Of a stretch of DNA of 64,000 nucleotides, positions 1-10,417 are shown one piece after another (positions within the stretch are counted from its first letter, which is position 1; every line of letters begins with the position of its first letter). The stretch covers positions 7,626,001 through 7,690,000 of the forward strand of contig NC_039508.1 of the NCBI RefSeq assembly GCF_003672135.1, written 5' to 3'. The stretch comes from Ooceraea biroi. Lineage: Eukaryota > Arthropoda > Insecta > Hymenoptera > Formicidae. A program made the position numbers and the translations under genes. Under the pieces are notes generated by a model. That model searched no databases. It saw only the letters and a list, made by a program, of their open reading frames with translations, and was not told the origin of the DNA.

Positions 1-476
1 CTTCGCTGAAGAAGCGATGGCGACATGCGTGGCGCTAATTAAACGTCGATTAAAGGTGCCGCTCTAGCCGCACTCGAGAAGTCGTTCTCCGATTAAAATT
101 AAAATACGCGTAATTGAAATCCGCTTCGTGGATAACCACGGGAAAAATGTAAGTGCGCCATCTCGAGCTCGATGTTGTTCGACGTCCGAAACGGAGTATC
201 AGACTGGAAATGTTTTCGTCGGACCAGTTTCGAGCGAGGCCCAGCTCGGCGGATACGCAGCGCTGCAACTTTGAGTTTCCGCTTTGTGTATCCGTAAATA
301 CCAGCAAATCTCGTCAATAGTGTGATTGCTGCTCAAGTATAGCGCTTTTGTGCGAGGCTTTCGATTTGACGGAGCCGCTTCTCGCGCTGTGAATGATTTT
401 TTGAGTAGTCTGGTGTTCAGGTATTCATTCAAAAATAGTAATTCTAAAATTTTTTTCTCTTTTATTAATTTGCAAA
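1..476. other. No gene recognised
   Basis: Short open frames occur on the minus strand, but none shows a motif or family resemblance I can name. The sequence is moderately GC-rich up to about 400 and then AT-rich just before the transposase relic. It may be the terminal part of that transposon or older intergenic DNA. Confidence 0.4.
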
Positions 477-1537
477 ATGCCAGATTACACACGAAATGAA
501 ATTGTTGACATTCTTCTAGTTCTCGGAAAATGCCGTGGTAATTACCGTGCAGCAGCACAATTGTATCGTCAACGCTTTCCTAACAGATATCAGCATCCAG
601 CTAATGTAGTGATTGCCAGAATTGAAAGGGTGACAGACAGCGTCCTCCTATAAACCGACAACGTCGTCGTATAATTGAACGAGATGATCCACAAGTTCTT
701 GTTGTGTTGGCTATGCTAAATCTAAATCCCCATATTTCTGTGCGACAAATTGAAAGACAATCAGGTATTCCAAAATCCACGATTCAAAGAATTATAGCTC
801 TCCACGGTTTCCATCCTTACCACATAACTTTAACTCAGTGCTTAATGCCTAATGATTTCCAACGAAGGCTAGCATTCTGCAATTGGGCCCAAACGATGAT
901 ACTTCATGATCCAGATTTGTTTAGATATGTAATATTCTCTAATGAAGCTACTTTCCACAACAACGGCCAACTGAACCGACACAACAGTCATTATTGGTAC
1001 GTAGAAAATCCACATTGGTATCGTGAAGTTGACCATCAACATCGCTGGAGTGTTGTGTGGTGTGCAGTTGTGAATGACTATTTGATTGGTCCGTATTTTT
1101 TCGAGGGAAACGTCAATGCAACCGACTATTAACATTTTCTAAGACATGAATTGCCAATTCTTTTGGAGAATGTTGACCTGCAAACAAGACAACGTATGTA
1201 GCCTCAACACAATGGCGCGCCAGCCCATAGGAGCAGAAGGGTTCAACAATTTTTACATCGCCGATTTCCAAGAAAGTGGATAGGAATTCGAGGATATGTT
1301 GAGTGGTGCCCCAGATCTCCAGATCTAACTAGTCCAGATTGTTTTCTATAGGGCTACTTGAAAAACTTCGTGTACGCAGAACAACCGACTACTAGGGAAA
1401 ACATGAGGCAACGGATAATTGATAACTGTAGAAATATCCCTAGAAACATACTTTTGTCAACTGTTCAAAACTTCGAACGACGAGTACAACTATGTATTGA
1501 AAATAATGGAGGCATTTTTGAACAGTTGATGAGGTAA
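477..1537 (+). pseudogene. Decayed IS630/mariner (DD41D) transposase with DUF4817-like N-terminus
   Basis: Reading from the ATG at 477 gives an N-terminal helix-turn-helix segment (start MPDYTRNEIVDILLVLGK) like the DUF4817 domain of insect transposases. It continues after a frameshift near 630-660 into a catalytic region (IFSNEATF near 940) and the C-terminal RSPDLTSPDCF block near 1315, ending at the stop 1535-1537. The second and third catalytic positions are 41 residues apart, matching DD41D spacing. It is dead: there are in-frame stops (near 1130, 1198 and 1350), the first catalytic Asp is Asn (FSNEA instead of FSDES), and the second is also Asn (QHNGA instead of QxDGA). The family is the same as the pseudogene at 17543-18601 and related to the intact copies in the palindrome at 47210-51909. 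Element ends were not identified. Confidence 0.8.
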
Positions 1538-1565
1538 AACAGTAATTCATCAAGGCCTTGCTTTC

Positions 1566-1838
1566 GACAGTGATCTTGCCTTCACTGGCCGGATCCACGA
1601 CGGTCTTGCCTTCACTGGCCGGATCCATGACGGTCTTGCCTTCACTGGATGGATCCACGACGGTCTTGCCTTCACTGGCCGGATCAGTGATCGATGTTGC
1701 CTTAGTTGGCCGGATCAGGGATCGATCTTGCCTTAGTTGGCCGGATCAGTGATCGATCTTGCCTTAGTTGGCCGGATCAGTGATCGATCTTGCCTTAACT
1801 GGCCGGATCTGTGATCGATCTTGCCTTAGTTGGCTGGA
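1566..1838. repeat. Minisatellite, about nine 30-31 bp units
   Basis: The CTTGCC core recurs near 1575, 1605, 1635, 1665, 1696, 1727, 1758, 1789 and 1820. The first four units are 30 bp and carry GGATCCACGACGG-type linkers. The last five are 31 bp with GGATCAGTGATCGAT-type linkers, so there are two subfamilies. The open frames that run through the array on both strands are by-products of the repeat. Confidence 0.9.
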
Positions 1839-1843
1839 AATGC

Positions 1844-1870
1844 ACGCACGCACGCACGCACGCACGCACA
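1844..1870. repeat. (ACGC)n microsatellite
   Basis: A short run of ACGC tetranucleotides directly follows the minisatellite and borders a MITE fragment. Confidence 0.85.
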
Positions 1871-1875
1871 TGCTG

Positions 1876-2229
1876 ATGGTAAACAGTAAATACTAAAAAC
1901 AACTTCAGTGTCTGTTATAAAGCGAGTATTATCATTGGTCCGCCAAAGGTTGAACCTGAGTTTTCGGGATAAGGAGGGGGTTAAAAAAAATGTTTCAAAC
2001 AAAAGTTACTTACTTTTCGATGGAGAATCAGAATCTGCAATAAAAGTTGGGGTTTCAATTTAAAAAAACAAAGTTGACCTTCACATGTTCTTGACACGTT
2101 CACTCAAGGTCAAACCAATGACGCCGTCTTATGTCCCCCTTCGAACCAAACAATTTTTGTCTGAAACATTTTTCGATTTAACGCAGTGTTTCTGAGAAAT
2201 TTGAGTGCAACTTTTAAAATGGGATACCC
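1876..2229 (-). mobile_element. MITE fragment (CAGGGTG-tip family, shared subterminal module)
   Basis: This segment closely matches the right half of the MITE at 33205-33844. It includes the module from the GTAAACAGTAAA motif through ATAAGGAGGG to the tip. The tip is degenerate (TATGGGTATCCC instead of TACAGGGTGTCC). It abuts or interrupts the 3' end of the DD37D transposon at 2229 and has lost its other end at the ACGC repeat. Confidence 0.65.
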
Positions 2230-3398
2230 ATAGGTGCCCTGCGCCTCTATCACTTGCTCGATCCTCGCCCTAAAGCGCGAGCACGCTGTCTTCAAATGAT
2301 CGCGGTTCATAGCCGTGAACTCTGTCTCGATAGCGGCACGGAGGTGACGTTGGGGTGCCTGGACTTATTGGTGTGTCTCTCGACTACGCCCCACACGTAG
2401 TAGTCCAGAGGATTTAAGTCGGGACTGTTAGGAGACCAGAAGTCCTTCGACCAAAACATGTCGACGTTATCTGAGAGCCAGTTTTGGATTAAATGGCTCG
2501 TGTGAGCGGGTGCGCCATCTTGTTGAAATATGTATGGCCTCCCAGAGGCCACAGTCTCCATCCACGGCTTTACCACTGTCCTCAGGACCTTCAAATACAC
2601 CTCCTTCGTGACCGTTTCCCTCTTTTGGAAGAAGTGCGGCGGCATGATATCGCCCTCACTTGAGACGACGCTCAGGACGTGGATATTGGCCGGAAACTTG
2701 GTCTTGCCCACCACAGGGATGTCCTCGGGGTTGTGGGCGAGCCAACGGTCGTTCCTCCGGTTCACTTTGGCATCCACGGTGAAAATTTTCTCATCAGAGA
2801 AAAACCTAATGCGGCCAGCAGCTTCGTGTTTTAACGAGCACAGAAGCAAATTGCAGCGGGCAAATCTTTTGAGCTTGGCGGCCTCAGAGAGCATCTGGCG
2901 GATCTTGAGGACGTAGGAGGTATATTTGAGATCCTCTTTACTGATCCGACGGACGATCGTTTCGCTCACCCCCAAGACGGAGGCCAATTTCCGGAGCGAG
3001 GTCCCTGGGTCTTCCAAAATCATGTCTTGGGCTCTTCGGATGATCTCTGGAGTCCTTGTTGATTTTTCCCTAGCCTGTCTCTTCCTCGCCGGAGTGTAAG
3101 AGCCTTCCTCGGACTCCTCTGAGACTGCGTATCTCTTCGCAACATCGTATACCGTCGATCTTGGGTATCCAAAAAATTTTATAATTTCGGCTGTCATTCT
3201 TCCGGCGCGAAGGCTTTCTATAATTGCCGCTCTTCTATCGTACTCCATGCTTGGCTTGACGAGCTCGGCCATTTTGAAATTATGAAAGTCTTACTGACAT
3301 ATCTAACTTTTTTTAGCACCAACTAGCGCCTACTCCTGAATTCTAATATAGCGGGAACTTCAAATTCAATTTTGTCCGGATTCTAACGGCGCACCCTG
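2230..3398 (-). mobile_element. mariner-like DD37D (maT-type) transposon, 3' end lost
   Basis: The 5' end, read on the minus strand, is CAGGGTGCGCCG at 3398, flanked by TA inside a (TA)n tract. The transposase reads leftward from 3272. The other terminus is not visible because a MITE fragment begins at about 2229. Confidence 0.7.
2234..3272 (-). pseudogene. DD37D mariner-like transposase, one frameshift
   Basis: The long frame opens with MAELVKPSMEYDRRAA and a helix-turn-helix (AEIIKFFGYPRSTVYDVAKR). The catalytic blocks are RFFSDEKIF (first Asp), IFQQDGAPAHTS (second Asp) and SPNSPDLNPLDYYVWG (third Asp). Exactly 37 residues lie between the second and third Asp, the maT signature, and all three are present. 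Near 2345 the frame shifts by one base. The C-terminal continuation (NRDHLKTACSRFRARI) lies in the neighbouring frame and ends near 2234, beyond which the frame is MITE sequence. The catalytic core is intact, so inactivation may be fairly recent. Met at 3248 is an alternative start. Confidence 0.88.
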
Positions 3399-4069
3399 TA
3401 TATATAGATTAAAAATTTTTTAAGACAGGGGGCGGTGTAGGATGGACCTCCCTTCGCGTGAAAAGTAGTTCCTCGTTGAAGGCAGGGGGTGGTGTGGGGT
3501 GAACTTCTCTTTGCATGGAAAGTAGTTCCGCGTTGAAGGCAGGAAGCGATGTGGGATGGACCTACCTTCGTGTGGAAAGTCGAAAACCCATGTGATACCA
3601 TTAAACTTCTTTGGTTAATAACTTTTTAACAAACAACGAGCGACGGCTAAAACCTCAAGGTCACTCAAGAGGATGACCTTGACAACATATATCAAGATCA
3701 AGGTCATTGGGACTGCCTCTGTTATTGTCCAATATTTACCATTAATTTTATTGTTATTTTATAAATTTATCAAATATATGTCCATTTATTCACATTTTCG
3801 TTTCAAGTCTTATACTACGCAATGCCGTCTTAAGTTGACGAAATAAAAAAAATTTAGAAGGGCAAGACCTAAACAATAAAGCGGATATGGCATAAAGCTA
3901 CCTAAAAGTTTTTCACTTTAATGTTTTTAAATTTCTTGAAAGTAGGTTTTGAATATTTTTAAATGTTGATTGTGCTGTGTGTGAAGGAGTATTATGCGAA
4001 ATAAAGCAAAAACACTTTAATGTAAATCATTTTGTTTTTTCATTGCAAGCTTAACTTTAGTTTGGGGAT
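3399..4069. repeat. Dispersed-repeat fragments; no gene
   Basis: At 3605-3720 there is a copy of a widespread repeat: the AACAAACAACGAGCGACGG segment followed by inverted GACCTTGACA / TCAAGGTC motifs around ATATAT. Related copies lie near 4280-4530, 5000-5070, 11650-11760, 12060-12180, 16250-16350, 16770-16880, 24570-24690, 25230-25490, 52290-52400 and 52660-52880. Tandem-like 65-bp copies (GTAGTTCC...GCAGGG) occur at 3425-3600. The rest is AT-rich. Confidence 0.6.
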
Positions 4070-4649
4070 ACTACGATTTCCGGAGCGCCAGGTTTTGACC
4101 GTGGATTCTTCATCTACAGGTCATTACAAACAAAACTTAAAGAGTGGTGAAAGTGGCTATCTGGTTTAATTTAGGAGATATGGAGGTTTTTAGTTGGAAT
4201 TTGAGAAATCGACAAAAACGCTTTTTTGCCAGTTGCAGACTATTTTCGCGTTATTCAGAACAATATAGGGTAAATATTGACAATAACGGAGCCCGTTCCG
4301 ATGACCTTGACTTTGACATATATTATAGAGGTCCTCCTGAGTGATCTTCAAAAAGTTTTAACCGTCGCCCGTTGTTTATTAAAAAGTTATTTTAAAACAA
4401 GAAATTTAATGATTTTGCACGACTTTTCAACTGTCCACGCGAAGCAAGGACTTGAGTTTGACATATATTACAAGGTCACCTTCCTGAATAACCCGCACTA
4501 GGTTTCACCTGTCGTTCGTTGTTTGTTAAAAAATTATTAACAAAAAAGTTTAATGACTAGAGCATAATTTTACGATACTATATACGTTTACGAAAGAGTA
4601 TATTTGATGGAATTTTAGCATTAAATCAGAAATAAGTTTGAGTTAGGTT

Positions 4650-4893
4650 ATATTTTCCGAAACTGGAACCCCGGACACGTACGATCGTTTTCAGCCCGCT
4701 TCGCGGGAGGGCGGGAGGAAGGGGCTTTACTCCTCTCCCCCGCCGGAGCCGATGGAACAGATTGCACCGTACAGATTTGATCACCTGGTTCATGGCACGG
4801 ATCCCGGCGGGGGGGAGGGGCATCGCCCCTCCCGCGAAGCGGGCTGAAAACGAGCGTATAAGTCCGGGGTTCCACTTTCGGAAAATATAACCT
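4650..4893. repeat. GC-rich palindromic repeat (CCCGCTTCGCGGG hairpin)
   Basis: It is bounded by inverted copies of TATATTTTCCGAAACTGGA and contains inverted CAGCCCGCTTCGCGGGAGG segments. A second copy lies at 16465-16721, and partial copies near 25062 and 52508. The minus-strand frames here, rich in Pro/Arg, are artefacts of the GC-rich palindrome. Confidence 0.8.
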
Positions 4894-4927
4894 AACCAGA
4901 TTAGGTTAGGTAAGGTTAGGTTAGGTT
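4894..4927. repeat. Short interstitial TTAGG-type pentamer tract
   Basis: Several TTAGG units (one degenerate) border the GC-rich hairpin. Similar tracts, as CCTAA, flank the other copies at 16439-16461, 25024-25055, 11985-12000 and 52955-52972. TTAGG is the canonical arthropod telomere unit. Here it travels with a dispersed repeat. Confidence 0.75.
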
Positions 4928-5268
4928 AAATGACTTTCCTTCCTTCGTTCATATTCGTCGTTTATGTCTTTCAATATTCAAAATAACTACTATATTTTCG
5001 AAACTTTTTTTGTTAATAACTTTTTAATAAACAACGAGCGACGGCTAAAACCTTTTATAGTCTGGAACTAGCAAAAAAGCGTTTTTGTCGATTTCTCAAA
5101 TTCCGACTAAAAACCTCCATATCTCCTAAACTAAACCAGATAGCCACTTTTATCACTCTTTAAGTTTTGTTTATAATGACCTGTAGATGAAGAATTCACG
5201 GTCAAAACTTGGCGCTCCGGAAATCGTAGTCTTGCTTTTAGTTTTAAGTATATCATTGCAGTACTGAT

Positions 5269-6320
5269 TGTTGACAGTAGCAGGCTATCCTTTCAAATAA
5301 TTGCACAAAATTAGGTTATGTTCGAGATCGAACGTAGGTGCCGATTATTGGTACTCGCCGTCATAATAATTAAAGTTCATTCGTGGCAATACGCGGAATT
5401 AATCGGAGTGTGCTAAGTGCGACTCTCACCCGCGTTTTGAATTTGCCGCCAGGTCGCTGCTACGCTGATGATCTATCGCTGTGCTACGTGTCGCGGTCGA
5501 GCGCTGATAATTCGACGAGACAAACAAGGCGCGCTTCAATAATGTTTGTCTTTTAGTATTCCTTTGTTATTTTTCTCTTATGAGTAGTCGAAAGTGCCAT
5601 TATTTCGCGATTTGTCTGGATTATTCTGGAAGGCTTTATCTTTATAAAGAAAGGGTTCCGAAGAGAACAAACACAGTCAACCGTCAGTCTTGCTAAGCGG
5701 ATGATTGTCGGATGATTTGCTAAAAGTGCGTTGGGAGTTCAAGTCAAAACTCTTTCCCGTTCGTGCTTGTGATGTGCGTTTTTTGGCTTGCTTTTCCGCC
5801 TAATCCTCTCCTACCGCTCGCACACATGGACAGTATCTCTTCGGATCCACTCACTTATCCGGCCGATGCCGATTTCTTACAGAGTAGATACTAAAAGTGT
5901 TGGAATTGTAAATAGTTTATATATTAACATTAAAGTATTAACCTCTTCGGTACGAGCGTCGACTATAGTCGACAGCCAGGAAAGACATGCACCGATCGTC
6001 GACTGAAGTCGACAATTACTGAATGCTTTTTATTTTATTCGCTTTTTTCATTGAGTTTTAAAAATTATTTCTTTTATATCCTATAAACATTATAAGTATA
6101 TGTAAACCCATCATAAAACACTTGTTACACGAAAGTATCTTGCGATTCGCTTGTCTCGGCCATCAAGTAATACTACACGGCGGACACGCGCCGTACCGAA
6201 GAGATTAAAGTGTATGTGACAATCATATGTTATTCTTTGTGAACTCCTGCGAGTCCTGAAGATTTCCGTCTAGTCGCCAACCGCGTAAGATGAATCACTC
6301 GTTCTCTGCTCGTTTCAACA
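5269..6320 (+). mobile_element. Possible solo LTR (TGTTGA...TCAACA) interrupted by a MITE
   Basis: The interval starts TGTTGACAG and ends TTTCAACA, a short terminal inversion typical of LTRs. It contains a TATA-like CTTTATAAAGAAAGG near 5640 followed by candidate initiator sequence, and a TTAA-flanked MITE is inserted at 5942. No matching target duplication was found (flanks TGAT and GGCC), so the call is tentative. No protein-coding frame was recognised. Confidence 0.35.
5942..6204. mobile_element. piggyBac-like MITE (TTAA target duplication)
   Basis: TTAA at 5938-5941 and 6205-6208 flank a 263-bp unit beginning CCTCTTCGGTACG and ending CGTACCGAAGAGA. The interior contains small palindromes (GTCGACTATAGTCGAC) and no frame. 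TTAA duplication with CC-starting tips fits piggyBac-type MITEs. Confidence 0.75.
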
Positions 6321-6600
6321 GGCCTTTTCCTAAAGATCATAAATATCAACTTGAATAAATTTATTGTCGACAATCTGGCCAAATGATATTTACATCAAGG
6401 ACAACGTTTCAGCCTCAAATTTAGGCCCTTATCAAGTTCATAACTTTAAGACAAGTGTTCACAAACCAATGCAACTTGCAAATATATAAACGTGTTCCAA
6501 CAAGTCAAATATTCAACACTGTAAAAATAATAACCAATATAAAAATAAACAAGTCAAATATTCAACACTGTAAAGACAATAACCAATATAAATAACTTAA

Positions 6601-7822
6601 GAGGCATGCCCACCTTGACACTTCCAAAAAATCGAAATTTTTTTTCTTTGCTTAAATGATAGTTTATAGTCTTAGAAATAATACCTAATTGATCTAAGTT
6701 CGAAATTTCAAGCCAAAATAAGTTTTGGAGTCGATTTAGTGAAAGCGCGTCGCTGCGCGGTCGGTAGACCTTGAGAGACTCTGAGCTCGTCAGTTACAAA
6801 AAGGCCTGTTATATCTTTTGAAAACCCTTACTTGGCGGACAAGAGACTTCGGTATGTAATTATAGATGGAGTAGTATCTTTCCCGCCTAATTTCATGTAC
6901 ATGAGTCACTGGCATCAATGTAGTTGTGCCTACAGACGCCAAACGACTCTCACCTTGTGGTGTTCGTATAGCAACAGTATTTCTCTTGTACTTTTGCAAT
7001 AATGGAAAATAATAAGAAAGTGTATGCCAGAAAAAAAGGCTCTAAATACAGTTCTGGACGCTCGGCGCGTTGAGATAGCAGAGCGCTCGATGACAGATGC
7101 AGCTAAAGAGGCTCGAACAACCGCAATATCGCAAAGGAAAGAGGCAGAAGAGACTGATGTCACCCTGGAAGGCCAACTGTATGGTGCAGGCATTGCAGAG
7201 TAAAGGTTAATATCCCATTTTTAATTTTATTCACGAGAAATCGTTAAGCAAAACTTTAAAATCGTTTTTCTCAAAACGACATTTTTAAAATCGGCGTGCA
7301 ACGTAACTTCTACAATTTTCATCCGATTCACTTGAAATTTTCAGAGAATCTTCTTTTTATAATTATCTGTGGAAGTACGTACGGATTTTACGCTAAGTTA
7401 AAAACTTTTTATTTTACAGACAACTTTTTAACAAAATGTTAGGGTCAAAATTGGAACTTTTTTTTCAGATGTGCACCATTTCCACAAAAATTAATATTTC
7501 TAAATATTATGTACTTCACACCCTATGTACTTCCACAATAAATCTTATGTAGAAAACAAAAATGGTTGGTTTTCTGTTCCAGATCAAACGATTTAGGAGG
7601 AATTTTGCACGCCGATTGGACTCTCGCCTAAAAAACACCGAACATGAGACGGCTCCAGCGTCGCCATTTTATTGAAAAGAAATATAAAAAAAATTTTCTT
7701 GTACTCTTCAAAACATGTAGAATTAATTCTTTAAAACAGATTTTTTATTTCCTTTATAATTTTTCCTCCAAAAAATGCCAAAGATACCTATAATTTTCAA
7801 GCGTCCAAGGTGGGCATGCCCC
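6601..7822 (+). mobile_element. TTAA-flanked element, Kolobok-like termini
   Basis: TTAA at 6597-6600 and 7823-7826 bounds a 1222-bp unit. It starts GAGGCATGCCCACCTTG and ends CAAGGTGGGCATGCCCC, a terminal inverted repeat of about 17 bp. TTAA duplication plus RRGG tips suits the Kolobok superfamily. It contains one small plus-strand coding relic (7002-7203). Confidence 0.7.
7002..7203 (+). pseudogene. Small coding relic inside the TTAA element
   Basis: From ATG 7002 a short frame (MENNKKVYARKK) runs into an oligo-A tract. One base away, the next frame reads openly to the stop at 7201-7203 with a charged helical stretch (AAKEARTTAISQRKEAEE) and ends YGAGIAE. The Arg/Lys/Glu-rich helix followed by a Tyr-Gly-x-Gly ending reminds me of the C-termini of Kolobok/Mutator-type insect transposases, but I cannot confirm this. 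A frameshift in the A run would join the two parts. Confidence 0.35.
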
Positions 7823-8203
7823 TTAAATGAAGAAATGTACTATAAGATGTCAGTTATTAAAATTTAATATAAAAACCGTACGATGTATAAACATGATATT
7901 GCAAAAAGAGTTCCTACTTACAAGTTTGTGAACACTTGTCTTAAAGTTATGGACTTGATAAGGGCCTAAATTTGAGGCTGAAACGTTGTCCTTGATGTAA
8001 ATACCATTTGGCCAGATTGTCGACAATAAATTTATTCAAGTTGTTTCTCCATTACTGGCGACTATAAGTTATTACTACCTGATCATAAATATCATTTCAT
8101 CAGTCGATTGTTTTGAATTTTTCCTGGTTGGAGAACTGGGACGTTTTCACTTCATGCTTTGCCGTTTGGATTCCAGCTCGAAATAATGAATACAGGTTTT
8201 GCT

Positions 8204-8330
8204 TCCTCGGATTTCTTTTTGTTTGGCCCATTAAAGGAGGCATTGTATGGAATAAGGTTTGATGAGAAAAAGATGTGAGAAAGATGTTCAAAGTTGGCTT
8301 AGACATTAGAACAAAGATTTTTTTCCTGCT
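8204..8330 (+). pseudogene. mariner (DD34D-type) transposase C-terminal fragment
   Basis: The plus frame from 8204 gives SSDFFLFGPLKEALYGIRFD, the block around and after the third catalytic Asp of mariner transposases. It is followed, after stops and a frame change, by sequence like the family's QSWL...FF tail. Nothing upstream is recognisable, so this is a short 5'-truncated relic. Confidence 0.65.
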
Positions 8331-8637
8331 GTTCGCGTAAGAACTCGGCCGGTAAGGTAGTGGCTTATCACCTGAAAGCGGTGTTAGCTATCGAGTCGCT
8401 AGTCAGCGCACTCGGACAGACTCCGCTAATACTGAAAGCGGAATGAGAAAGAAGCTTTTATCGAAGTCGGGCCACGTTGTGGAACGATCTGGCTGATTTT
8501 CCAAAAGTTTGGCGTACAAGGCGTTATTTAAGATAGTGGTTGATTGATAACTGTTTTCTATTCTTGTTCATGAGATATAGTAGTAATCTTATATAACAAC
8601 ATTAATAAGCGAACAATCTGCTGAAAAACGATTTAAA
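8331..8637. other. No gene recognised
   Basis: A mixed-composition segment between the mariner relic and the first readable part of the LINE. It could be the 5' UTR of that LINE. No motif was identified. Confidence 0.3.
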
Positions 8638-9131
8638 AGCTAACTTTACTCGTCCGACGAGTAAGGATCAGCACCGATGGAATCCATATCAACGTAATGA
8701 AAATACTTTTAACAACACTTTGGTTACAACTGCCAATCCAATCTCGACATCGTCTGTAATTTCGAATACGTATGATTACAAGCTTCGAGATATTGACTTC
8801 GTTGACTTGCAAGTACCAGATAATCTAGAAATGTCTCCTAACAAACGAACCAAGCGGAAACTTCCAGAGTCGATAAAGGATAATCAAGTTAAAGATGGTG
8901 AAGCCATGATCCTAGAAGACGAGAATTCATCTGCTCAATCAAATCAAGTTGTTGGATTACATTCTCCACCGAAATTCAGGTACATTAAATCCGACGTTGG
9001 TCCGTTCAGGACATGGCTAACTGTTAAGAAACTCAAGGGCGAAGATCGTCCAAGACAGCCCTTACCGGCAGAAGGCGGTCGTTTCTTATTCAAATGTGCT
9101 ATTGATTATACACATGTTGAAACTGTTAATA

Positions 9132-10417
9132 TTAGGTTGTTCATTAAGTTCTGCGGTTTTTTTGCCCTAAATTAAAACATAAATCTATTGTACTTACACA
9201 TTTATTCAATCTAGAATGTATTGTCCATCTTGATCGACCACCTTCTGCCAACGTTCTGGAAGGGACATAATGCCGCGTTTGTAGAAGTCGCGCGACTTCT
9301 GCGCGAAAAAGTCCTTCAAGTACGTTTGAATAGCGTCCACTGAATTAAAGCGCTGCCCGTCGAGATTGTTTTGGAGTGACCGGAACAGATGGTAATCCGA
9401 CGGCGCAAGGTCTGGGGAGTACGGTGGGTGCTGCATGACTTCCCAGCCAAAGCACTTCAACTTCTTCTTGGTCACCAAAGCAGTGTGTGGTTTGGCGTTG
9501 TCGTGGTGGAAGACAACGCCCTTCCTGTTCGTCAATTCCAGCCGCTTCTCCGCCACTACCTGCTTCAATTTTTCTAACTGAGCGCAATGCTTCTCGGCGT
9601 CGATGATCTGACCGCGCGGAAGCAGCTCAAAGTACAGAACGCCTCGCCAATCCCACCACACACTCAGCATTACTTTCTTCGGATGCAAATCCACTTTGGC
9701 AACCGATTGTGACGACTCACCCGGACCGCACCATGACCACTTGCGTCGAATGTTGTTATATACCACCCATTTTTCATCTCCCGTGACCACCCGTTTGAGA
9801 AAGGCCTCCAGCGAGTTCCATTTCAGCAGGGATTCACAGATCATGACGCGGTCCAAAATGTTCTTTTCGGTGAGCTCGTGAGGGACCCAAACATCTGCTT
9901 TTTTCGACATCCCAAGCAGTTTTAATCGCTGCGCAACCGTTGTATGGGCGATGTCGAAGCGCTCCGCGATCTCCCGCGTCGTCAGGTGTCGGTCTGCTTT
10001 GATTGCGGCCACGATTTGGTCGTCGTCAGTGGTGGATGGACGATCGGAGCGAGCAGCATCGGAGACGTTCACATCTCCGGAACGAAAGCGCGCAAATCAA
10101 CGCTGACAAGTGTCAGCGCTTATGGCCGAGTCCCCGTACACGCTACATATCTCACGTTGTGCGTCCGTCGCTTTTATTCCTTTGCGGAAGAAAAATAGCA
10201 AAATGTGCCGAAAATGCACCTTTTGATCCTCCATTTTCAATGAATAGCGCGTACACACAACACGTCAAAACACAACAAAGACTTTGGCGAAATGTCAAGT
10301 GTTGTCTAACCTGTCACGGAGTATTCGGCAATCCGCGGTTCAGGCGATGCATGCTATCTTTTTCAATGGATAAACGCTATCTATCAAGAAAACCGCAGAA
10401 CTTAATGAACAACCTAA
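9132..10417 (-). mobile_element. Near-intact 1286-bp mariner with TA target duplication
   Basis: TA at 9130-9131 and 10418-10419 flank perfect terminal repeats TTAGGTTGTTCATTAAGTTC / inverse. The length is canonical for mariner. It lies within the LINE ORF1, whose frame flanks both ends, so it is younger than the LINE. Confidence 0.95.
9206..10234 (-). pseudogene. mariner transposase (DD34D), one nonsense codon
   Basis: It reads from ATG 10234 to the stop at 9206, 342 codons, the normal mariner length. The N-terminal HTH (MEDQKVHFRHILLFFFRKG) is broken by a single TGA at 10097-10099 (codon 46), where the family has Trp (CQR*FARFRSGD). A second HTH (TTREIAERFDIAHTTVAQRL) follows, then WVPHELTEKN. 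The catalytic blocks are VTGDEKWVVY (first Asp), VFHHDNAKPHT (second) and YSPDLAPSDYHLF (third). There are 34 residues between the last two Asp, hence DD34D. Everything else looks functional. A Met at 10072 could restart translation but would lack the DNA-binding HTH. Confidence 0.93.

Larger units (their letters stand above)
4070..5230. mobile_element. Foldback element with long inverted repeats
   Basis: The roughly 170-bp arm beginning CTACGATTTCCGGAGCGCC at 4071 is repeated in inverse orientation ending near 5228, with few mismatches (the AAAGTGGCTATCTGG and AGATATGGAGG stretches lie in both arms). The interior holds copies of the GACCTTGACATAT repeat, a GC-rich hairpin (4650-4893) and TTAGG pentamers. 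There is no coding capacity. Confidence 0.75.
6348..8043. mobile_element. Foldback element with roughly 125-bp inverted arms
   Basis: The arm starting AACTTGAATAAATTTATTG at 6348 recurs inverted up to 8043. Both arms include ACAACGTTTCAGCCTCAAAT and AACACTTGTCTTAAAGTTAT (inverted on the right). A later TTAA element (6601-7822) sits inside. Between left arm and insertion, a 50-bp segment (AAGTCAAATATTCAACACTG) is duplicated in tandem. Confidence 0.8.

Noticed and set aside
8336..8420. tRNA-like sequence
   Set aside because: Some stem-like pairing, but no B-box match (GGTTCGAANCC) at the right distance and no acceptor stem.
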